In this document: positions 1 through 9,766 of the stretch, one piece after another
Layout: each line of letters opens with the position of its first letter
Position numbering within the stretch: the stretch's first letter is position 1
Source of the DNA: Trichomonas vaginalis G3
Taxonomy: Eukaryota > Parabasalia > Trichomonadida > Trichomonadidae
DNA length: 64,000 nucleotides
NCBI RefSeq assembly: GCF_026262505.1
Contig: NC_067205.1
Span: 25,053,693 to 25,117,692, forward strand
Reading direction: 5' to 3'
Made by a program: the position numbers and the translations under genes
The notes under the pieces: generated by a model
Told to the model about the DNA's origin: nothing
Databases searched by the model: none
The model's input: only the letters and a program-made list of their open reading frames with translations

Positions 1-1
1 T

Positions 2-1267
2 ATATTATTTACCGAAAGAGAAGACTTTGACAAAAATCAAGTATTTGAAAGCAATTTTTATCCAGAGACAAAAGGAGGGTATTCTTTTCTTGAATTATGT
101 TGTTATCATGGTGCAGTTAATTGCTTTAAACTATTGAGATCGAAATTCAAATCTGAAATCACAGAAACATGTCTTAAACTATCATTTTTGAGTGGAAATG
201 CAGAGATTATGAATGAATGTTTGAAATACCACAGACCGGATAAAAAATGCATGCAATTTGCAATTATTTCTCATAATATCGATTTCGTTTCTTTTTTGAT
301 TAATGAATACAGTTTAGAGATTGATTTAGAAGATTGCTCAAATTATAACAATATTCAAGTATTTTTTGTTTATTTAGATCAAACTAAGGATATCAACAAA
401 TGCTTTGTCTATTCAGCATTTTTCAACATTCCACCCCTTTGTGAATATTTTATTTTAAATGGGGCTGATACAAATTCAATGATTAACTTTACACTAACTG
501 CACTTAATATTTGCGCTTCTAAAAATTTATATGAATTAGCAGAATTTCTAATATTGCATGGAGCAGAAGTCAATGCAAAAGATAATGATGGGTCAACAGC
601 TCTCCATCTTGCAGCTAAAATGAATTGTTGCAAAACTGCAGAAGTTCTTATTTTGCATGGAGCTGATATCAATGCAAGAGATAATAGGGGAGAAACTCCT
701 CTTCATATTTCTGGATTTCATAATAATAAAACATTTATAGAATTTCTTTTATCCCATGGTGCAGATATAAATTCACAAGATGATGATGGTGATACTGTTC
801 TTCATCTATCAGCCAAACGCAATAAAAATGATATGGTAGAATTTCTCATTTCTCATGGTGCAAATATCAATGTCATGAATATTCAAGGTCAAACACCTCT
901 TCATTTTTCCGTATTTAATAATAACTTGGAAAGTACGAAAGTCCTTATTTTACATGGAGCTGATGTTAATAAAAAGGATTTTTATGGACAAACAGCACTT
1001 CATCTTACAACATTTAATGATAATAAGGAAATAGCAGAACTTCTTATATTGCACGGAGCAGATATTAATGCAAAAGATAATATGAACCAAACCACTCTTC
1101 ATTATTCAGCTGACTATAATAGTGGTGAAATTGCAAAACTTCTGATTTCGCACGGAGTAGACATCGATGCGAAGGATTGCAGTGGAGAAACGGCTATGAA
1201 TCATGCTGCAAGAAAAAATCATAGATATATTATTAAACAACTTATCCCTTATTGCTCTTTCTCATAG
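2..1267 (+). CDS. Ankyrin repeat protein, DUF3447 type, cut by window start
   Basis: The frame is open from the first bases of the window, so the start lies upstream and this is a C-terminal portion of about 421 residues. The N-terminal part visible here (FLELCCYHGAVNCFKLL and the following helical pairs) has the look of the DUF3447 domain that precedes ankyrin repeats in Trichomonas proteins. From about base 490 there are eight consecutive 33-residue ankyrin repeats with the core words TALHLAA and LILHGADINA. The last repeat is degenerate and the protein ends in a short tail. Ankyrin repeats are protein-binding scaffolds; partner and location cannot be read from sequence. This is a very large family in trichomonads. 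The repeats are close to one another in sequence, so the array probably expands and contracts by recombination. A host gene, apparently whole in what is visible. Confidence 0.93.
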   Translation: MLFTEREDFDKNQVFESNFYPETKGGYSFLELCCYHGAVNCFKLLRSKFKSEITETCLKLSFLSGNAEIMNECLKYHRPDKKCMQFAIISHNIDFVSFLINEYSLEIDLEDCSNYNNIQVFFVYLDQTKDINKCFVYSAFFNIPPLCEYFILNGADTNSMINFTLTALNICASKNLYELAEFLILHGAEVNAKDNDGSTALHLAAKMNCCKTAEVLILHGADINARDNRGETPLHISGFHNNKTFIEFLLSHGADINSQDDDGDTVLHLSAKRNKNDMVEFLISHGANINVMNIQGQTPLHFSVFNNNLESTKVLILHGADVNKKDFYGQTALHLTTFNDNKEIAELLILHGADINAKDNMNQTTLHYSADYNSGEIAKLLISHGVDIDAKDCSGETAMNHAARKNHRYIIKQLIPYCSFS

Positions 1268-1399
1268 ATTGAATAAAAACTCTAGAAAAGGAGAAAAAGT
1301 GTCATACGCGCAAGAAATGTTTTATGCCACTTTCCTCCCATTTGCTAAAGTATGTAAATATGTGCTATTTAACAATATTTAGAGAAATTAAAAGTGATA

Positions 1400-1404
1400 T
1401 CACA
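1400..1404 (+). promoter_or_regulatory. Possible initiator (Inr) of the coiled-coil gene
   Basis: TCACA fits the trichomonad initiator pattern TCA(+1)Y(T/A); its A lies 22 bases before the ATG at 1424, in the range expected for the short leaders of these organisms. One short match in AT-rich DNA is weak evidence. Confidence 0.35.
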
Positions 1405-1423
1405 ATTTCAAAAAAAAATCTAA

Positions 1424-3472
1424 ATGAGTGAAAGTCCATCAAAAACAGAAAAAGGACGCTTAAATCGTCTCCAAGCTTTACGTTCTAAGATCAATGGACT
1501 TGAGAAACGCCTTAATAAAGGTGGTGATCTCGACAATTCCAAAGAGGAAAAACCGAAATCGAAAGTTGTTAAAACAAGGGAAATCAAACAACCAGCCCCA
1601 GAAGAGCCAAAACCGCAACCACAGCCAGAGAAAACACCGTCAATCGAATCTAATGAAGTCTACCAAAAAATGGAACTTCAAAATCGAATGTTAATGGAGA
1701 AGAATCAAGAACTTGTATTTGAAAATGCAGACCTTCGCCAGAAAGTTCCAAAAAAAGAGCAGAAGTTAAGTAAGGATTCACCAGCTTCTCTCCAAGCTCA
1801 AATTGAAAAATTAACGGTCGAAAAGCAAACCCTTATTGACGAAATTGTTGCTCTTAAGAACAACGATAAAATACCATCTCTTATGGCCGAAATAGAAGTA
1901 CAAAATCGTACGATTTCTAAATTACAATCAAAACTCGCTTCAACAGAGAATTCACTGAAAGAAGCCGAAGAAAAAATCAATGAAAAGAATCTCATAATTG
2001 GCCAGCTCTCTCCAAGAGTTGAAGAAACTATTAAACCCGTTTATTCCGATGACAATGACCAAGACGTGGAAATAGATAAGGATGATGACGACAACAGCAA
2101 TGAGGCCAAGGAAGACGACGATAGCGCAGAAGCATTGAAGAAATTAACCGAAGAACAAAAGAAATTGCAAGAAAAGCGAAAACAGCAAGAAAGAGAGGAA
2201 ACAGAAATCGCCTTACAACAATGTGAAAAGCTTCGAGCGGAAAATCTTTCATTAAAACGCAAATTACAAGATTTCGAACGCGAAAGGACCTCTACAGAGA
2301 ACATCAAGGCGATGCTCGATGAGCTCACCAGCATACAAGCTGTGTGCGGCAAACTAAACAAGAGAGTCGAAGAATTAGAATCCGAAAACGAAAAATTATC
2401 CGGACTCAAACAACAATTACAGGACGCAATCAAAGCTAAAGAGGAGCTTGCAGCCAAAGTTACTGAACTAGAGAACACTCCCGTCCCAGAAATTCCGAAA
2501 CAGATAGATCCTGTTCCATTATTCCAGCAGATCGAGAACTTGACAATAGAGAACAACGATCTGAAGGCCAAACTCGAGAAAGCCGACGAAGACAAGGAAG
2601 AAGACGAGCTCCTCAAGATCTGCAACAATCATCAGAAAGAATTGCTCGGAGTCAAGCCAAAAGTCGACGAGAAGCAGCAGAAGGAGCTTGAGGAGAGCAG
2701 GAAGAAGATCGAGGACCTCCAGAAAGAGCTCGAAACGAAGGACACGAAGATTTCGGAACTGACGAGGAAGACACAGGACTTGGAGATCAGAGTGATAGAG
2801 CTGTCCGACAAGACTCCGGCCAACGACGACACCGTCATCATCGAAAACGACGTCCCCGTCGAGGAACAAAAAGATTTCGATGACGATTTCGTCGACATCG
2901 ACAATGACGCAAGCTACTGGAAGAATAAGTGCGAAACACTCAAGGACAGAGTAAAGAGACTCGAAGACCAGCTCCAGCTCTCATTCAACAGGTACAAAGA
3001 TGGTGAAAAATTTCTAAATGATGAAAAAGTGACAGAAAAAGACGATAACGATAATGATGATTTTGATGACAAAGACGAGTTTGGCGAGGAGCAAGATCTT
3101 CTCCAGAGCAGCGAGAGCCAAGTTGCCGACAGGAAGTTCGAAGCAAAGACAGACTTCCAGCGGATGAAAGGCGAAATCAGCGAGAAGAGGGAGAAAGGAG
3201 AGAAAGAGGACATAATGGATGAGACAGTGAAGTTCGAGGCCGCCAGAGATGATGAGGAGTACGTGAAGGAGATCAAGGAGCTGAAGGAGAAGCTCGCACA
3301 ATCAGAAAACACAATAAATCAGCTGAGAGAAAAGAAGAGAGAACTGAAGAGGAAACTCGAGGACTTAAAGATCTCTGTTCCTGATATAGACTTGATAAAT
3401 GAGAATACAATTCTCGCAAGACAAATAGATGAAATACAGAGACAGATTGCAGCTGCAGTAGCAAAGAAGTAA
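1424..3472 (+). CDS. Long acidic coiled-coil protein
   Basis: This reads as 682 residues with no recognised enzymatic domain. A basic, proline-rich N-terminal part (about residues 1-80) is followed by long runs of heptad-like sequence rich in E, K, Q and L, broken by very acidic linkers near residues 205-235, 480-500 and 540-560. The C-terminal end is again a coiled coil (KLAQSENTINQL onward). Such composition is typical of cytoskeletal or Golgin-like structural proteins, but no family can be named. The ATG at 1424 is the first in frame and follows an A-rich leader with a candidate initiator. The stretch from about 2560 to 2960 uses clearly more G and C at third positions than the ends of the same gene, which could mean recombination between relatives or locally different codon choice. 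It is host, on the same strand as the ankyrin gene, and ends 9 bases before a MITE. Confidence 0.85.
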   Translation: MSESPSKTEKGRLNRLQALRSKINGLEKRLNKGGDLDNSKEEKPKSKVVKTREIKQPAPEEPKPQPQPEKTPSIESNEVYQKMELQNRMLMEKNQELVFENADLRQKVPKKEQKLSKDSPASLQAQIEKLTVEKQTLIDEIVALKNNDKIPSLMAEIEVQNRTISKLQSKLASTENSLKEAEEKINEKNLIIGQLSPRVEETIKPVYSDDNDQDVEIDKDDDDNSNEAKEDDDSAEALKKLTEEQKKLQEKRKQQEREETEIALQQCEKLRAENLSLKRKLQDFERERTSTENIKAMLDELTSIQAVCGKLNKRVEELESENEKLSGLKQQLQDAIKAKEELAAKVTELENTPVPEIPKQIDPVPLFQQIENLTIENNDLKAKLEKADEDKEEDELLKICNNHQKELLGVKPKVDEKQQKELEESRKKIEDLQKELETKDTKISELTRKTQDLEIRVIELSDKTPANDDTVIIENDVPVEEQKDFDDDFVDIDNDASYWKNKCETLKDRVKRLEDQLQLSFNRYKDGEKFLNDEKVTEKDDNDNDDFDDKDEFGEEQDLLQSSESQVADRKFEAKTDFQRMKGEISEKREKGEKEDIMDETVKFEAARDDEEYVKEIKELKEKLAQSENTINQLREKKRELKRKLEDLKISVPDIDLINENTILARQIDEIQRQIAAAVAKK

Positions 3473-3481
3473 CTTTATTAT

Positions 3482-3696
3482 TAAGGTCGATGAAAAAATG
3501 AGCGTTTTTAAAAAACCGCCGTTTGAGAGGAAAATTGAGAGCCCCGATGTATACTTTTTGACATTGTCAAAAACTTTGAAAGGACTAAAAAATTTTAGTG
3601 TCAGAAAGTTTACAAATGTATTCTTTCTGACAAACAGACTCTCAGAAAGTACTCAAACTGCGGTTTTTAATTTCCGCACTTTTTTTGGCGACCTTA
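3482..3696. mobile_element. Short inverted-repeat element (MITE), TA-flanked
   Basis: The left arm, starting TAAGGTCG and continuing with AAAAACCGCCGTTTGAG-like sequence, is repeated in inverse at the right end (CAAACTGCGGTTTTT, then CGACCTTA). The arms run for about 55 bases with mismatches. Ends of TA...TA suit a Tc1/mariner-type target site. No coding capacity is seen, so this would be a non-autonomous copy. It begins 9 bases after the stop of the coiled-coil gene and so may supply that gene's 3' end. Confidence 0.6.
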
Positions 3697-3821
3697 TATG
3701 ATTTTTTTATATTATTTTTTTATATATGAATGCTTTTTTAAAAATTTCTTTTTATAGTTTTAATATATGAATTAGGAACAATGTTATCAATACAAATAAA
3801 CCTTACATAATAGGAAATTAA

Positions 3822-4211
3822 TTAATTAATTATTTTCGAATGTGAAATGTGAACACTCACTTTCCATTTATTCCCATCTTCGTCAAGTGAGTGTACCTTT
3901 CCTAACTTCCTCAAATCAACAAGTCGCCTATTATCTTCTTCTTCATCGTTCTTTGTGAATTGGACTCCATACTTCCATTTGTTTCCATCTTCATCAAGGT
4001 CATAACATGGGTACTCATCTTCATAGTCTTCGCTGTTGAAATAATCTCCAATTTCCCATAAGTTTTCATTTTCATCTGGATAAAAGGTGCAGCTGAATTT
4101 ATCACTTTGGTCATCAGCATACAGCCAATCATCATATTCATAATCGTTCTTAATAAAGCGAAACAGATTATAATAATTAGGATTTCTTGCGAATGCGATT
4201 AAAGCAAGCAT
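3822..4211 (-). CDS. Small acidic protein of unknown function
   Basis: This predicts 129 residues, very rich in D, E, N and Y. The word LDEDGNKWK occurs twice (in the middle and near the C terminus) with a looser version between, so the protein appears to be built from a repeated unit of about 35 residues. There is no signal peptide or membrane segment beyond a weakly hydrophobic first ten residues. The family is not recognised. The gene is divergent from the fragment that starts 62 bases away. The internal repeat and the biased composition argue for a real gene; it could equally be the surviving end of a longer one. Confidence 0.5.
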   Translation of the reverse strand: MLALIAFARNPNYYNLFRFIKNDYEYDDWLYADDQSDKFSCTFYPDENENLWEIGDYFNSEDYEDEYPCYDLDEDGNKWKYGVQFTKNDEEEDNRRLVDLRKLGKVHSLDEDGNKWKVSVHISHSKIIN

Positions 4212-4273
4212 GATTTTAAGATGAATCGATTTGATTATCTTCTCAAATAAAAATTCTGAACAAACTAAAAAAA

Positions 4274-4579
4274 TTGGTATTTATTAAGTTTGTTCAACCT
4301 CTTGAGAGCTCTGCAAAATATCCATTTTTGTTTAAAAACGATAATCTTTTACAAAATTTATTTACAAAATCTTTTGCTACAGATTTTATTGGCTCTACAA
4401 TGCCATCTGACCAATTAATAACAGACTGTGCGTTAAAACAATCGGAATTTACTATATTATCCAATCAAAAAGAAAAAAATTATATTAAATATAGATTATT
4501 TCAAAATGATATAAATCAAGATGATTATAATTTTCCTGATTCTAATGCTAACTTTATTGAGGAATTACTACATACATAG
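4274..4579 (+). pseudogene. Gene tail fragment, unknown family
   Basis: An open frame of about 101 codons has no ATG until 4402, so it looks like the 3' portion of a gene whose front is gone. The protein is unrecognised. Its last nine codons and stop belong to a 46-bp segment that recurs exactly at 35362, again at the end of an open stretch, which suggests both are tails of one multicopy gene family rather than chance open frames. Confidence 0.4.
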
Positions 4580-4596
4580 TCGAACTGAACTTGATA
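4551..4596 (+). repeat. 46-bp exact repeat, copy 1
   Basis: Starts ACTTTATTGAGGAATTAC and ends GAACTTGATA; identical to 35362-35407 in the same orientation, with unrelated sequence on both sides of each copy. It covers the end of the open frame above plus about 17 bases beyond the stop. Confidence 0.9.
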
Positions 4597-5979
4597 CCCT
4601 ATATTTCCAACTCTTGGAAAATTTTCATGACCCCCTACCCAGGGTCCTAAAATGGGTATTTTCCTCACACAGACACCGTGGTTTTTTGAGCCGGGAAATA
4701 AATAGCGCAGACAGTTTCTACATATAGAGACATGCTTATACTTAGAGTTTGACGGGAATCTAAAGTGATTTTTTTCTGCATCGCGAAATCTAATGCAATC
4801 TCAAAATCATGAAGAAACTGCGAATCGGAGCGCAATTTTTTAATATGTTAATATATAAAGGTACCCCTACTACAGCAAATGCTTCAAATGAAAATCTAAG
4901 AAATCAGATTAATTTGATCACATTAGTATAGTATTGGTCAAACCAAAAACTCATATGTTGATATATAGCCTATAGATATTCATATTATCTACTTTTCATT
5001 GAATTACATAAGATTTAATAATCTCATAAATATTCTTTTTAATTTTCCGAATTCCGTGTGCATTTAGATTGCCCATACCTGTATATAATAATTCTAGAAT
5101 GGTTTGGTTAGATATTAAGTTTTTTAGATTAATATTTTAACATTTTGATAAAACAAGCATTTGTTCCATTTTAGAATCGCCATTGAACTATAGTTTGACT
5201 AACATGATGTTGTATGATCAAATAAATTCTAACTTCATGAGATAAATTTTGAAATTAGAAAATGCGATATCTGACTCAAATATTTATCTGAACACATTTA
5301 ACATTCAATGATAAACTAAAGTACTATACAGCAGATTCGATTTGGCTTATATTTTATATAATCAACAAATAATCCTATAAAATTGTGCTATTCACGTTGC
5401 TCAAAGATGTATTGAACATTCACTACTTGTGTATTGATAAAATTAGATATAGATTCTAATGTAAATCGATATTTTGAAAATTCATATATATTTTGTCTTG
5501 GTTTGGCATTTGATCGTGTTGAAACCGGAATTGCAATATATATCATCTAAATATATAACGATCAAAATATGAGCTATAGATTTTTAAATTATTCTCCTGA
5601 ATATGAGTGACTAACATAATTATATTGAATTGAGTAGTAAGAATCATAAATATTCGAATCTGATGATAATTTATTATAACTTTATATAGGAACAAGATTA
5701 TAAATGATGATGAAAATAAAGATTAAATTTAAATCTGAAAATTTGAAAACATTAAGTGTATATGATAGCATTAAAAAATTAAATTTTATGTGGAAGAGGA
5801 AATAGAGGAATTAGAAGTATTATGAGAAAATAATAAGATATAAAAACAAGATTCTATTAAATGAGTTAATTTATAGAAAGGAATAACAGTGTGAATGTAG
5901 TAAATGAATGTTTTCATGATGTATTATTGAAATCTTAAGTTTTGTTAAGAAGATAATAAGGGAATCAAATTTTGTATTA
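4597..5979. other. Gene-free AT-rich stretch
   Basis: I see no convincing coding sequence, RNA or repeat on either strand; stops are frequent in all frames. A small GC-rich hairpin (GACCCCCTACCCAGGGTC) lies near 4629. Confidence 0.6.
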
Positions 5980-6270
5980 GGAAGTTTGACCGGCAAGAGT
6001 GTATTGTGCACTCTTGTCGGTCTGCATGTCTCATTCCGGGAGACATTGTCACTGCATGTCTCCCAGAATGAGACAATCTTCTGCATTCATAACTTGAATG
6101 CGGAAGTTTGACCGACAAACGTGTATTGTGCACTCTTGTCGGTCTGCATGTCTCATTCCGGGAGACATTGTCACTGCATGTCTCCCAGAATGAGACAATC
6201 TTCTGCATTCATAACTTGAATGCGGAAGTTTGACCGACAAGAGTGCACAATACACTCTTGTCGATCTAAA
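5980..6270. repeat. 122-bp tandem array of hairpins, about 2.4 copies
   Basis: Units begin GGAAGTTTGACCG at 5980, 6102 and 6224 (period 122). Each full unit can form three hairpins: CAAGAGTG/CACTCTTG with a 7-base loop, a longer imperfect stem GTCTCATTC...GAATGAGAC, and GCATTCA/TGAATGC. The first loop reads TATTGTG in units 1 and 2 and CACAATA, its reverse complement, in unit 3. The array lies just outside, or at the eroded left edge of, Maverick A. Confidence 0.85.
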
Positions 6271-6657
6271 TGTATCTTACAATCAAAGACACTTTCATAC
6301 AATCTTTTCGAAGTTAAAAAAAATTTAATTATTTCTTTCTTTTGTTTATTAAATCGCCTTACTCACGTACTAATCTCTTTTAGAGACTCTATCGAGCTAT
6401 CCCCACATATAAACCTGTGACAATAATACATATTTACTCTCTTCATATTCTGATCTCATGACACATTATCGCAAAAACTATAATTATACAACACATCTCA
6501 TAAAGTCTCATTTTAGCCCTATCTAAGCGTTCAAAACCTATTTTCCACACGTAATCTGATTCTTCTAGCTCCGCTGATTTACAAATTAATTTCTTCTATT
6601 CTTTAAATAATTAACTGCGGGCGTACTACGTGGGAGTGAGTCGTGGCGCCTTATGCG
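6271..6657. other. Gene-free stretch at the eroded left edge of Maverick A
   Basis: No gene is seen. A short GC-rich block at about 6617-6660 contrasts with its surroundings and resembles in composition the GC-rich outer ends of the other Maverick termini, but the terminal word AGTTAGTAT found at three other Maverick ends is absent, so the left boundary of A cannot be fixed. Confidence 0.4.
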
Positions 6658-6882
6658 CTAGCTAATTGCTTGAAACAGTGTAGATTTTTTCAGACCTGTT
6701 GGAATAATATCAGCCACGGCAGTTTGATTAATCGGCATTCTATATAAATTTCTATATAAATATGGTCCAGCTACCGCACCTGCAGCTAATAAAAGACCTA
6801 CAGGAATTAAAATTCTATTATAGTTCCGCGGTTTAGGGTCTTCATCAAAACTAGCCCATGCGCTTTCAGTCGTTGAACTCAT
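6658..6882 (-). CDS. Maverick A small membrane protein
   Basis: This reads as 74 residues with a soluble N-terminal third, one hydrophobic segment (about residues 25-45, ILIPVGLLLAAGAVAGPYLY) and a short tail. Its closest analogue by layout in Maverick B is the 152-residue single-span protein at 61432, which also has a GLPLGLLATAGAV-type segment, so the two may be the same virion-membrane-type family. Role unknown. It is the leftmost gene of A, 17 bases after the next minus-strand gene. Confidence 0.5.
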   Translation of the reverse strand: MSSTTESAWASFDEDPKPRNYNRILIPVGLLLAAGAVAGPYLYRNLYRMPINQTAVADIIPTGLKKSTLFQAIS

Positions 6883-6899
6883 TTATATATAATTAAATT

Positions 6900-7790
6900 T
6901 TAATAAGCGATTAATATGAGTTCGATAATAATGCTATCTTTTCTGTCATCAGGAAGGACAATATCTTTTAGGCTCGATGGTTCAACTAATTTTATATTAA
7001 ATTTATTAACATAATTAGTTATTGAATAATGCTTCGGCGGAGAATATAAGCAGTTCGTTAAACATAAAATTGAATCTTCTGCGAACTCACTTATACTCGA
7101 TTTAATGATTGCCGCTTCTCTGGACCAAACGCTGTGAAAAGAAATTGAAGTTAATAAATTACCTTCTGCCCTCACGGCTATTGATTTTGGTAAATATTCT
7201 AAAAGGTCGATTAATACTATTTCTTTTGCTCCAAAAAGAGCCATTTTCTTAAAACATTCTTCATCATTGATTCCTGTAATAGCTCTAAAATTATTATTCG
7301 TGTATATATTTTCAATCTCTTCACCGACAGCACCATCTTTTAAATCAAATATGAAACCAGCTTTTGAATTTGAATTAACACGAAATTCTATTGAATTAGT
7401 TTCAAAACTATAAAACATATCAACTTCATTAGGTTGAGGATATCCGGCACCTTTTAACTGTTCAATAAGAACCGATTTAATCTTTTTATTAAATGCTGTC
7501 ATATCATCTCCTGTGTCTAAATCTATATAAATCTGTAAATCATATTGATGATTATCTTTTATTATTCCAAAGTTATATAATTCAATGGTTCGTCCTGCAG
7601 GAATGGTTTTTATCTGTCTTATTTCAATTGCTTTTTCACCAGTGTTATAATCAACCCAGTGTTTAGGGTATTCATAAATGTATTCACCATTGATTATTTT
7701 AAACGGTTGTGAAAATATGTGCTCATAATAGAATTTAATACTTTTATCATTAAGACTGGGAACGGTATTAACAAAATTTCTGACTTGCAT
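6900..7790 (-). CDS. Maverick A beta-rich structural-type protein
   Basis: The frame gives 296 residues and is the counterpart of the protein at 41604-42485 in Maverick B: same start (MQVRN), same WV-x(5)-GEKAIEIRQ segment near residue 55, same C-terminal block ending in a hydrophobic EMILIAY-like tail. It lies divergently beside the packaging ATPase in both elements, which suits a minor capsid or portal-vertex role, but this is inference from position; no family could be assigned from the sequence alone. Confidence 0.6.
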   Translation of the reverse strand: MQVRNFVNTVPSLNDKSIKFYYEHIFSQPFKIINGEYIYEYPKHWVDYNTGEKAIEIRQIKTIPAGRTIELYNFGIIKDNHQYDLQIYIDLDTGDDMTAFNKKIKSVLIEQLKGAGYPQPNEVDMFYSFETNSIEFRVNSNSKAGFIFDLKDGAVGEEIENIYTNNNFRAITGINDEECFKKMALFGAKEIVLIDLLEYLPKSIAVRAEGNLLTSISFHSVWSREAAIIKSSISEFAEDSILCLTNCLYSPPKHYSITNYVNKFNIKLVEPSSLKDIVLPDDRKDSIIIELILIAY

Positions 7791-7806
7791 TTTTAATTAT
7801 AATAAA

Positions 7807-8688
7807 ATGAAACATTTATTTGAAGAAGTAGATGAAAAAATGAATGAAAAATCTGATAAACTCAATAGTTCATTAATTCTTCCCTTCAGTAAGGATTATC
7901 AGTTCTGTTCAAACGGTGTGTATTTCTATTGTGGAAAAATGGGTTCGGGAAAGACTTTTAATTTAATTCGTCATATTTTAATTACTGAACGTTAGGTCAA
8001 GATTCATATTATGACCAAATCATTATATCAGCAACTTCAGATTCAATGGATTCAACAGCGAAAACGTTTATGGGTAAAGTTCAGGCATCAGTAATTAAAG
8101 TTCCAGATAGCGAATTAATTTCTTTTCTTCAACGTATATAAGAAGAAAGAAGAAATATTATGCAATAGTTGAATTTATACAATCAGGAATGCAAAAGACC
8201 TCGGAAGAAATGGAAAGAATTATTGATAAACATCATTTGAGACAGCAGGATGGTACGTATGATATGAAACGATTGACAAACTACATTCTCTCGAAACTTT
8301 CAAAATATCCTTTTAAAAAATATCCTCAAACACTTTATTAGTTTGTGATGATTTCGCTGGTAAAGGTTTAGTTTCAAAACCAGATTCACCATTAGCTAAT
8401 TTAATACTAAAGTCAGACATTACCATGACTGTTGCAATACTTATGCAAACGTGGAGGTTTTTAGCATTAAACATAAAACGTTTAATTACTGATTTCGTTA
8501 TATTTCAAGGTTTCTCAAAATACGATATAGAATTAATTTGGAAGCAATCAGGTATAACATTACCTTTTGATGAAATCTGGGATGCTTATAAATCACTCAT
8601 TTCACCACGTTCATATTTAGAAATTCATATAATGACTAATACAATTAATGTTAAAAATATACCTTGGGAAAGACCAACATTATTTTAA
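7807..8688 (+). pseudogene. Maverick A packaging ATPase remnant
   Basis: Counterpart of the ATPase at 42502-43389. The Walker A region (GKMGSGKT) and the C-terminal half (VAILMQTWRFLALNIKR onward) are readable. FtsK/A32-type ATPases drive genome packaging in Polinton-like virus relatives. Broken in a few places. Confidence 0.85.
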
Positions 8689-9074
8689 AGCTTTATTTTT
8701 AGATGAGGTGTAGTGAATAGATTCCATCCATCTCTATCACCATTTCTGTTTATATTTTTGGTGTCATTCATGTCCACACTTTCTGGATCAGTCAGTTTTT
8801 GAGGATAAAGATTAGAATAACTGTTTTTAATTGATGGTGCTTCACCTTTTAACGCATAAACTCTATTACTTTCTGCATATTTAATGTTTGAACCACCAGA
8901 ACCATCATTACGTAAATAGTAAATGGTTTATAATCGATGTTCATATTTCGACTTCTGCCTTTTGCTTTCTTATTTAACACCTCAACATCTTTAAACTGCG
9001 CCCGTTTCAGTGAATTCAACAAGATTTTCATTTTCAAGTTTCACGTTTAAACCTTTATCAAAGATATTATTCAT
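8684..9074 (-). pseudogene. Maverick A remnant of small conserved protein
   Basis: Matches the 130-residue protein at 43386-43778 of Maverick B (shared words KGRSRNMN and NIKYAES-like, and the C-terminal region), in the same place and strand between the ATPase and the next plus-strand gene. Broken. Function unknown. Confidence 0.6.
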
Positions 9075-9109
9075 TTTTATAGTAATAAAAGGTTTTTATT
9101 CTTTAGAAA

Positions 9110-9759
9110 ATGAGAAGTAAATCCATCTTAGCCGGTGCAGTGAATGTTCCAATGAACCTACATCTAATGTTGATTCAAGAACGACAAATAATATTATAAT
9201 CAAAAATTACAGCTCCGAAAACTTGAAAGATAAAGAGCCGGAGCTAAAATCCGTTAATTTAAACACAGCTTCAAACACAAATGCTAACAGTGAAGTTAAG
9301 TTAGAATATCCACCTCCATTAGAACCAATCATATCGCGTGATGCTCAAGAAGAACTCAAAGGGTTCTCGGGCTCATTGAGCCCTAACCCTTATTCAACTA
9401 TTCAAACAAATCCTTCAGATAACGTAGACCATTACCTCCTTAATTTATACCAAACAATTTTACTCAAAGACGATAAGAAGCTTTTGGTAAATCTTATTAG
9501 TAAGAATCAAATAATTTTAACAAAGGAGGATTTAGAGAATGTTATAACAAGAATAACAGGGAAACAGTGCGTTATTGATTATCTTGACCCTGAAATCGAA
9601 TGTTGTGGTCAGATGCCGGTATTTATGAAAATCGGTAGTATTAGAATAATCGAAACACCAGGAACTACAGGAGTTGAGTTTAAGTATAAATATTCGAATG
9701 AATACACAAAACTTTCAACAGAATATAAACTTTGCTTGAAATATGTTTTAACGAATTAA
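9110..9759 (+). pseudogene. Maverick A conserved protein, counterpart of 43813-44427
   Basis: The start (RSKSILAGAVNVP), the middle NVDHYLL-LYQTILLKDDKKLL and the C-terminal ITGKQCVIDYLDPEIECCG block are nearly the same as in Maverick B. The C-terminal half is the best conserved and contains CC and isolated C residues. No family recognised; conserved position between ATPase and second structural protein suggests a virion or maturation role. Broken lightly in its front part. Confidence 0.65.
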
Positions 9760-9766
9760 TTTAAAT

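Noticed and set aside
409-672. Minus-strand frame opposite the ankyrin repeats
   Set aside because: Antisense shadow of the regular ankyrin codon pattern.
2041-3312. Several minus-strand Ser/Leu-rich frames
   Set aside because: Antisense shadows of the E/K/D-rich coiled-coil gene.
3498-3701. Open frame of 67 codons after the coiled-coil gene
   Set aside because: It lies wholly within the inverted-repeat MITE and reads through both arms.
5871-6255. Minus-strand open frames with repeated Cys-containing units
   Set aside because: They come from the 122-bp hairpin array; frames change between units and no protein feature is seen.
5980-6270. CRISPR-like array
   Set aside because: Units are 122 bp with no short repeat and unique spacers, and the organism is a eukaryote.
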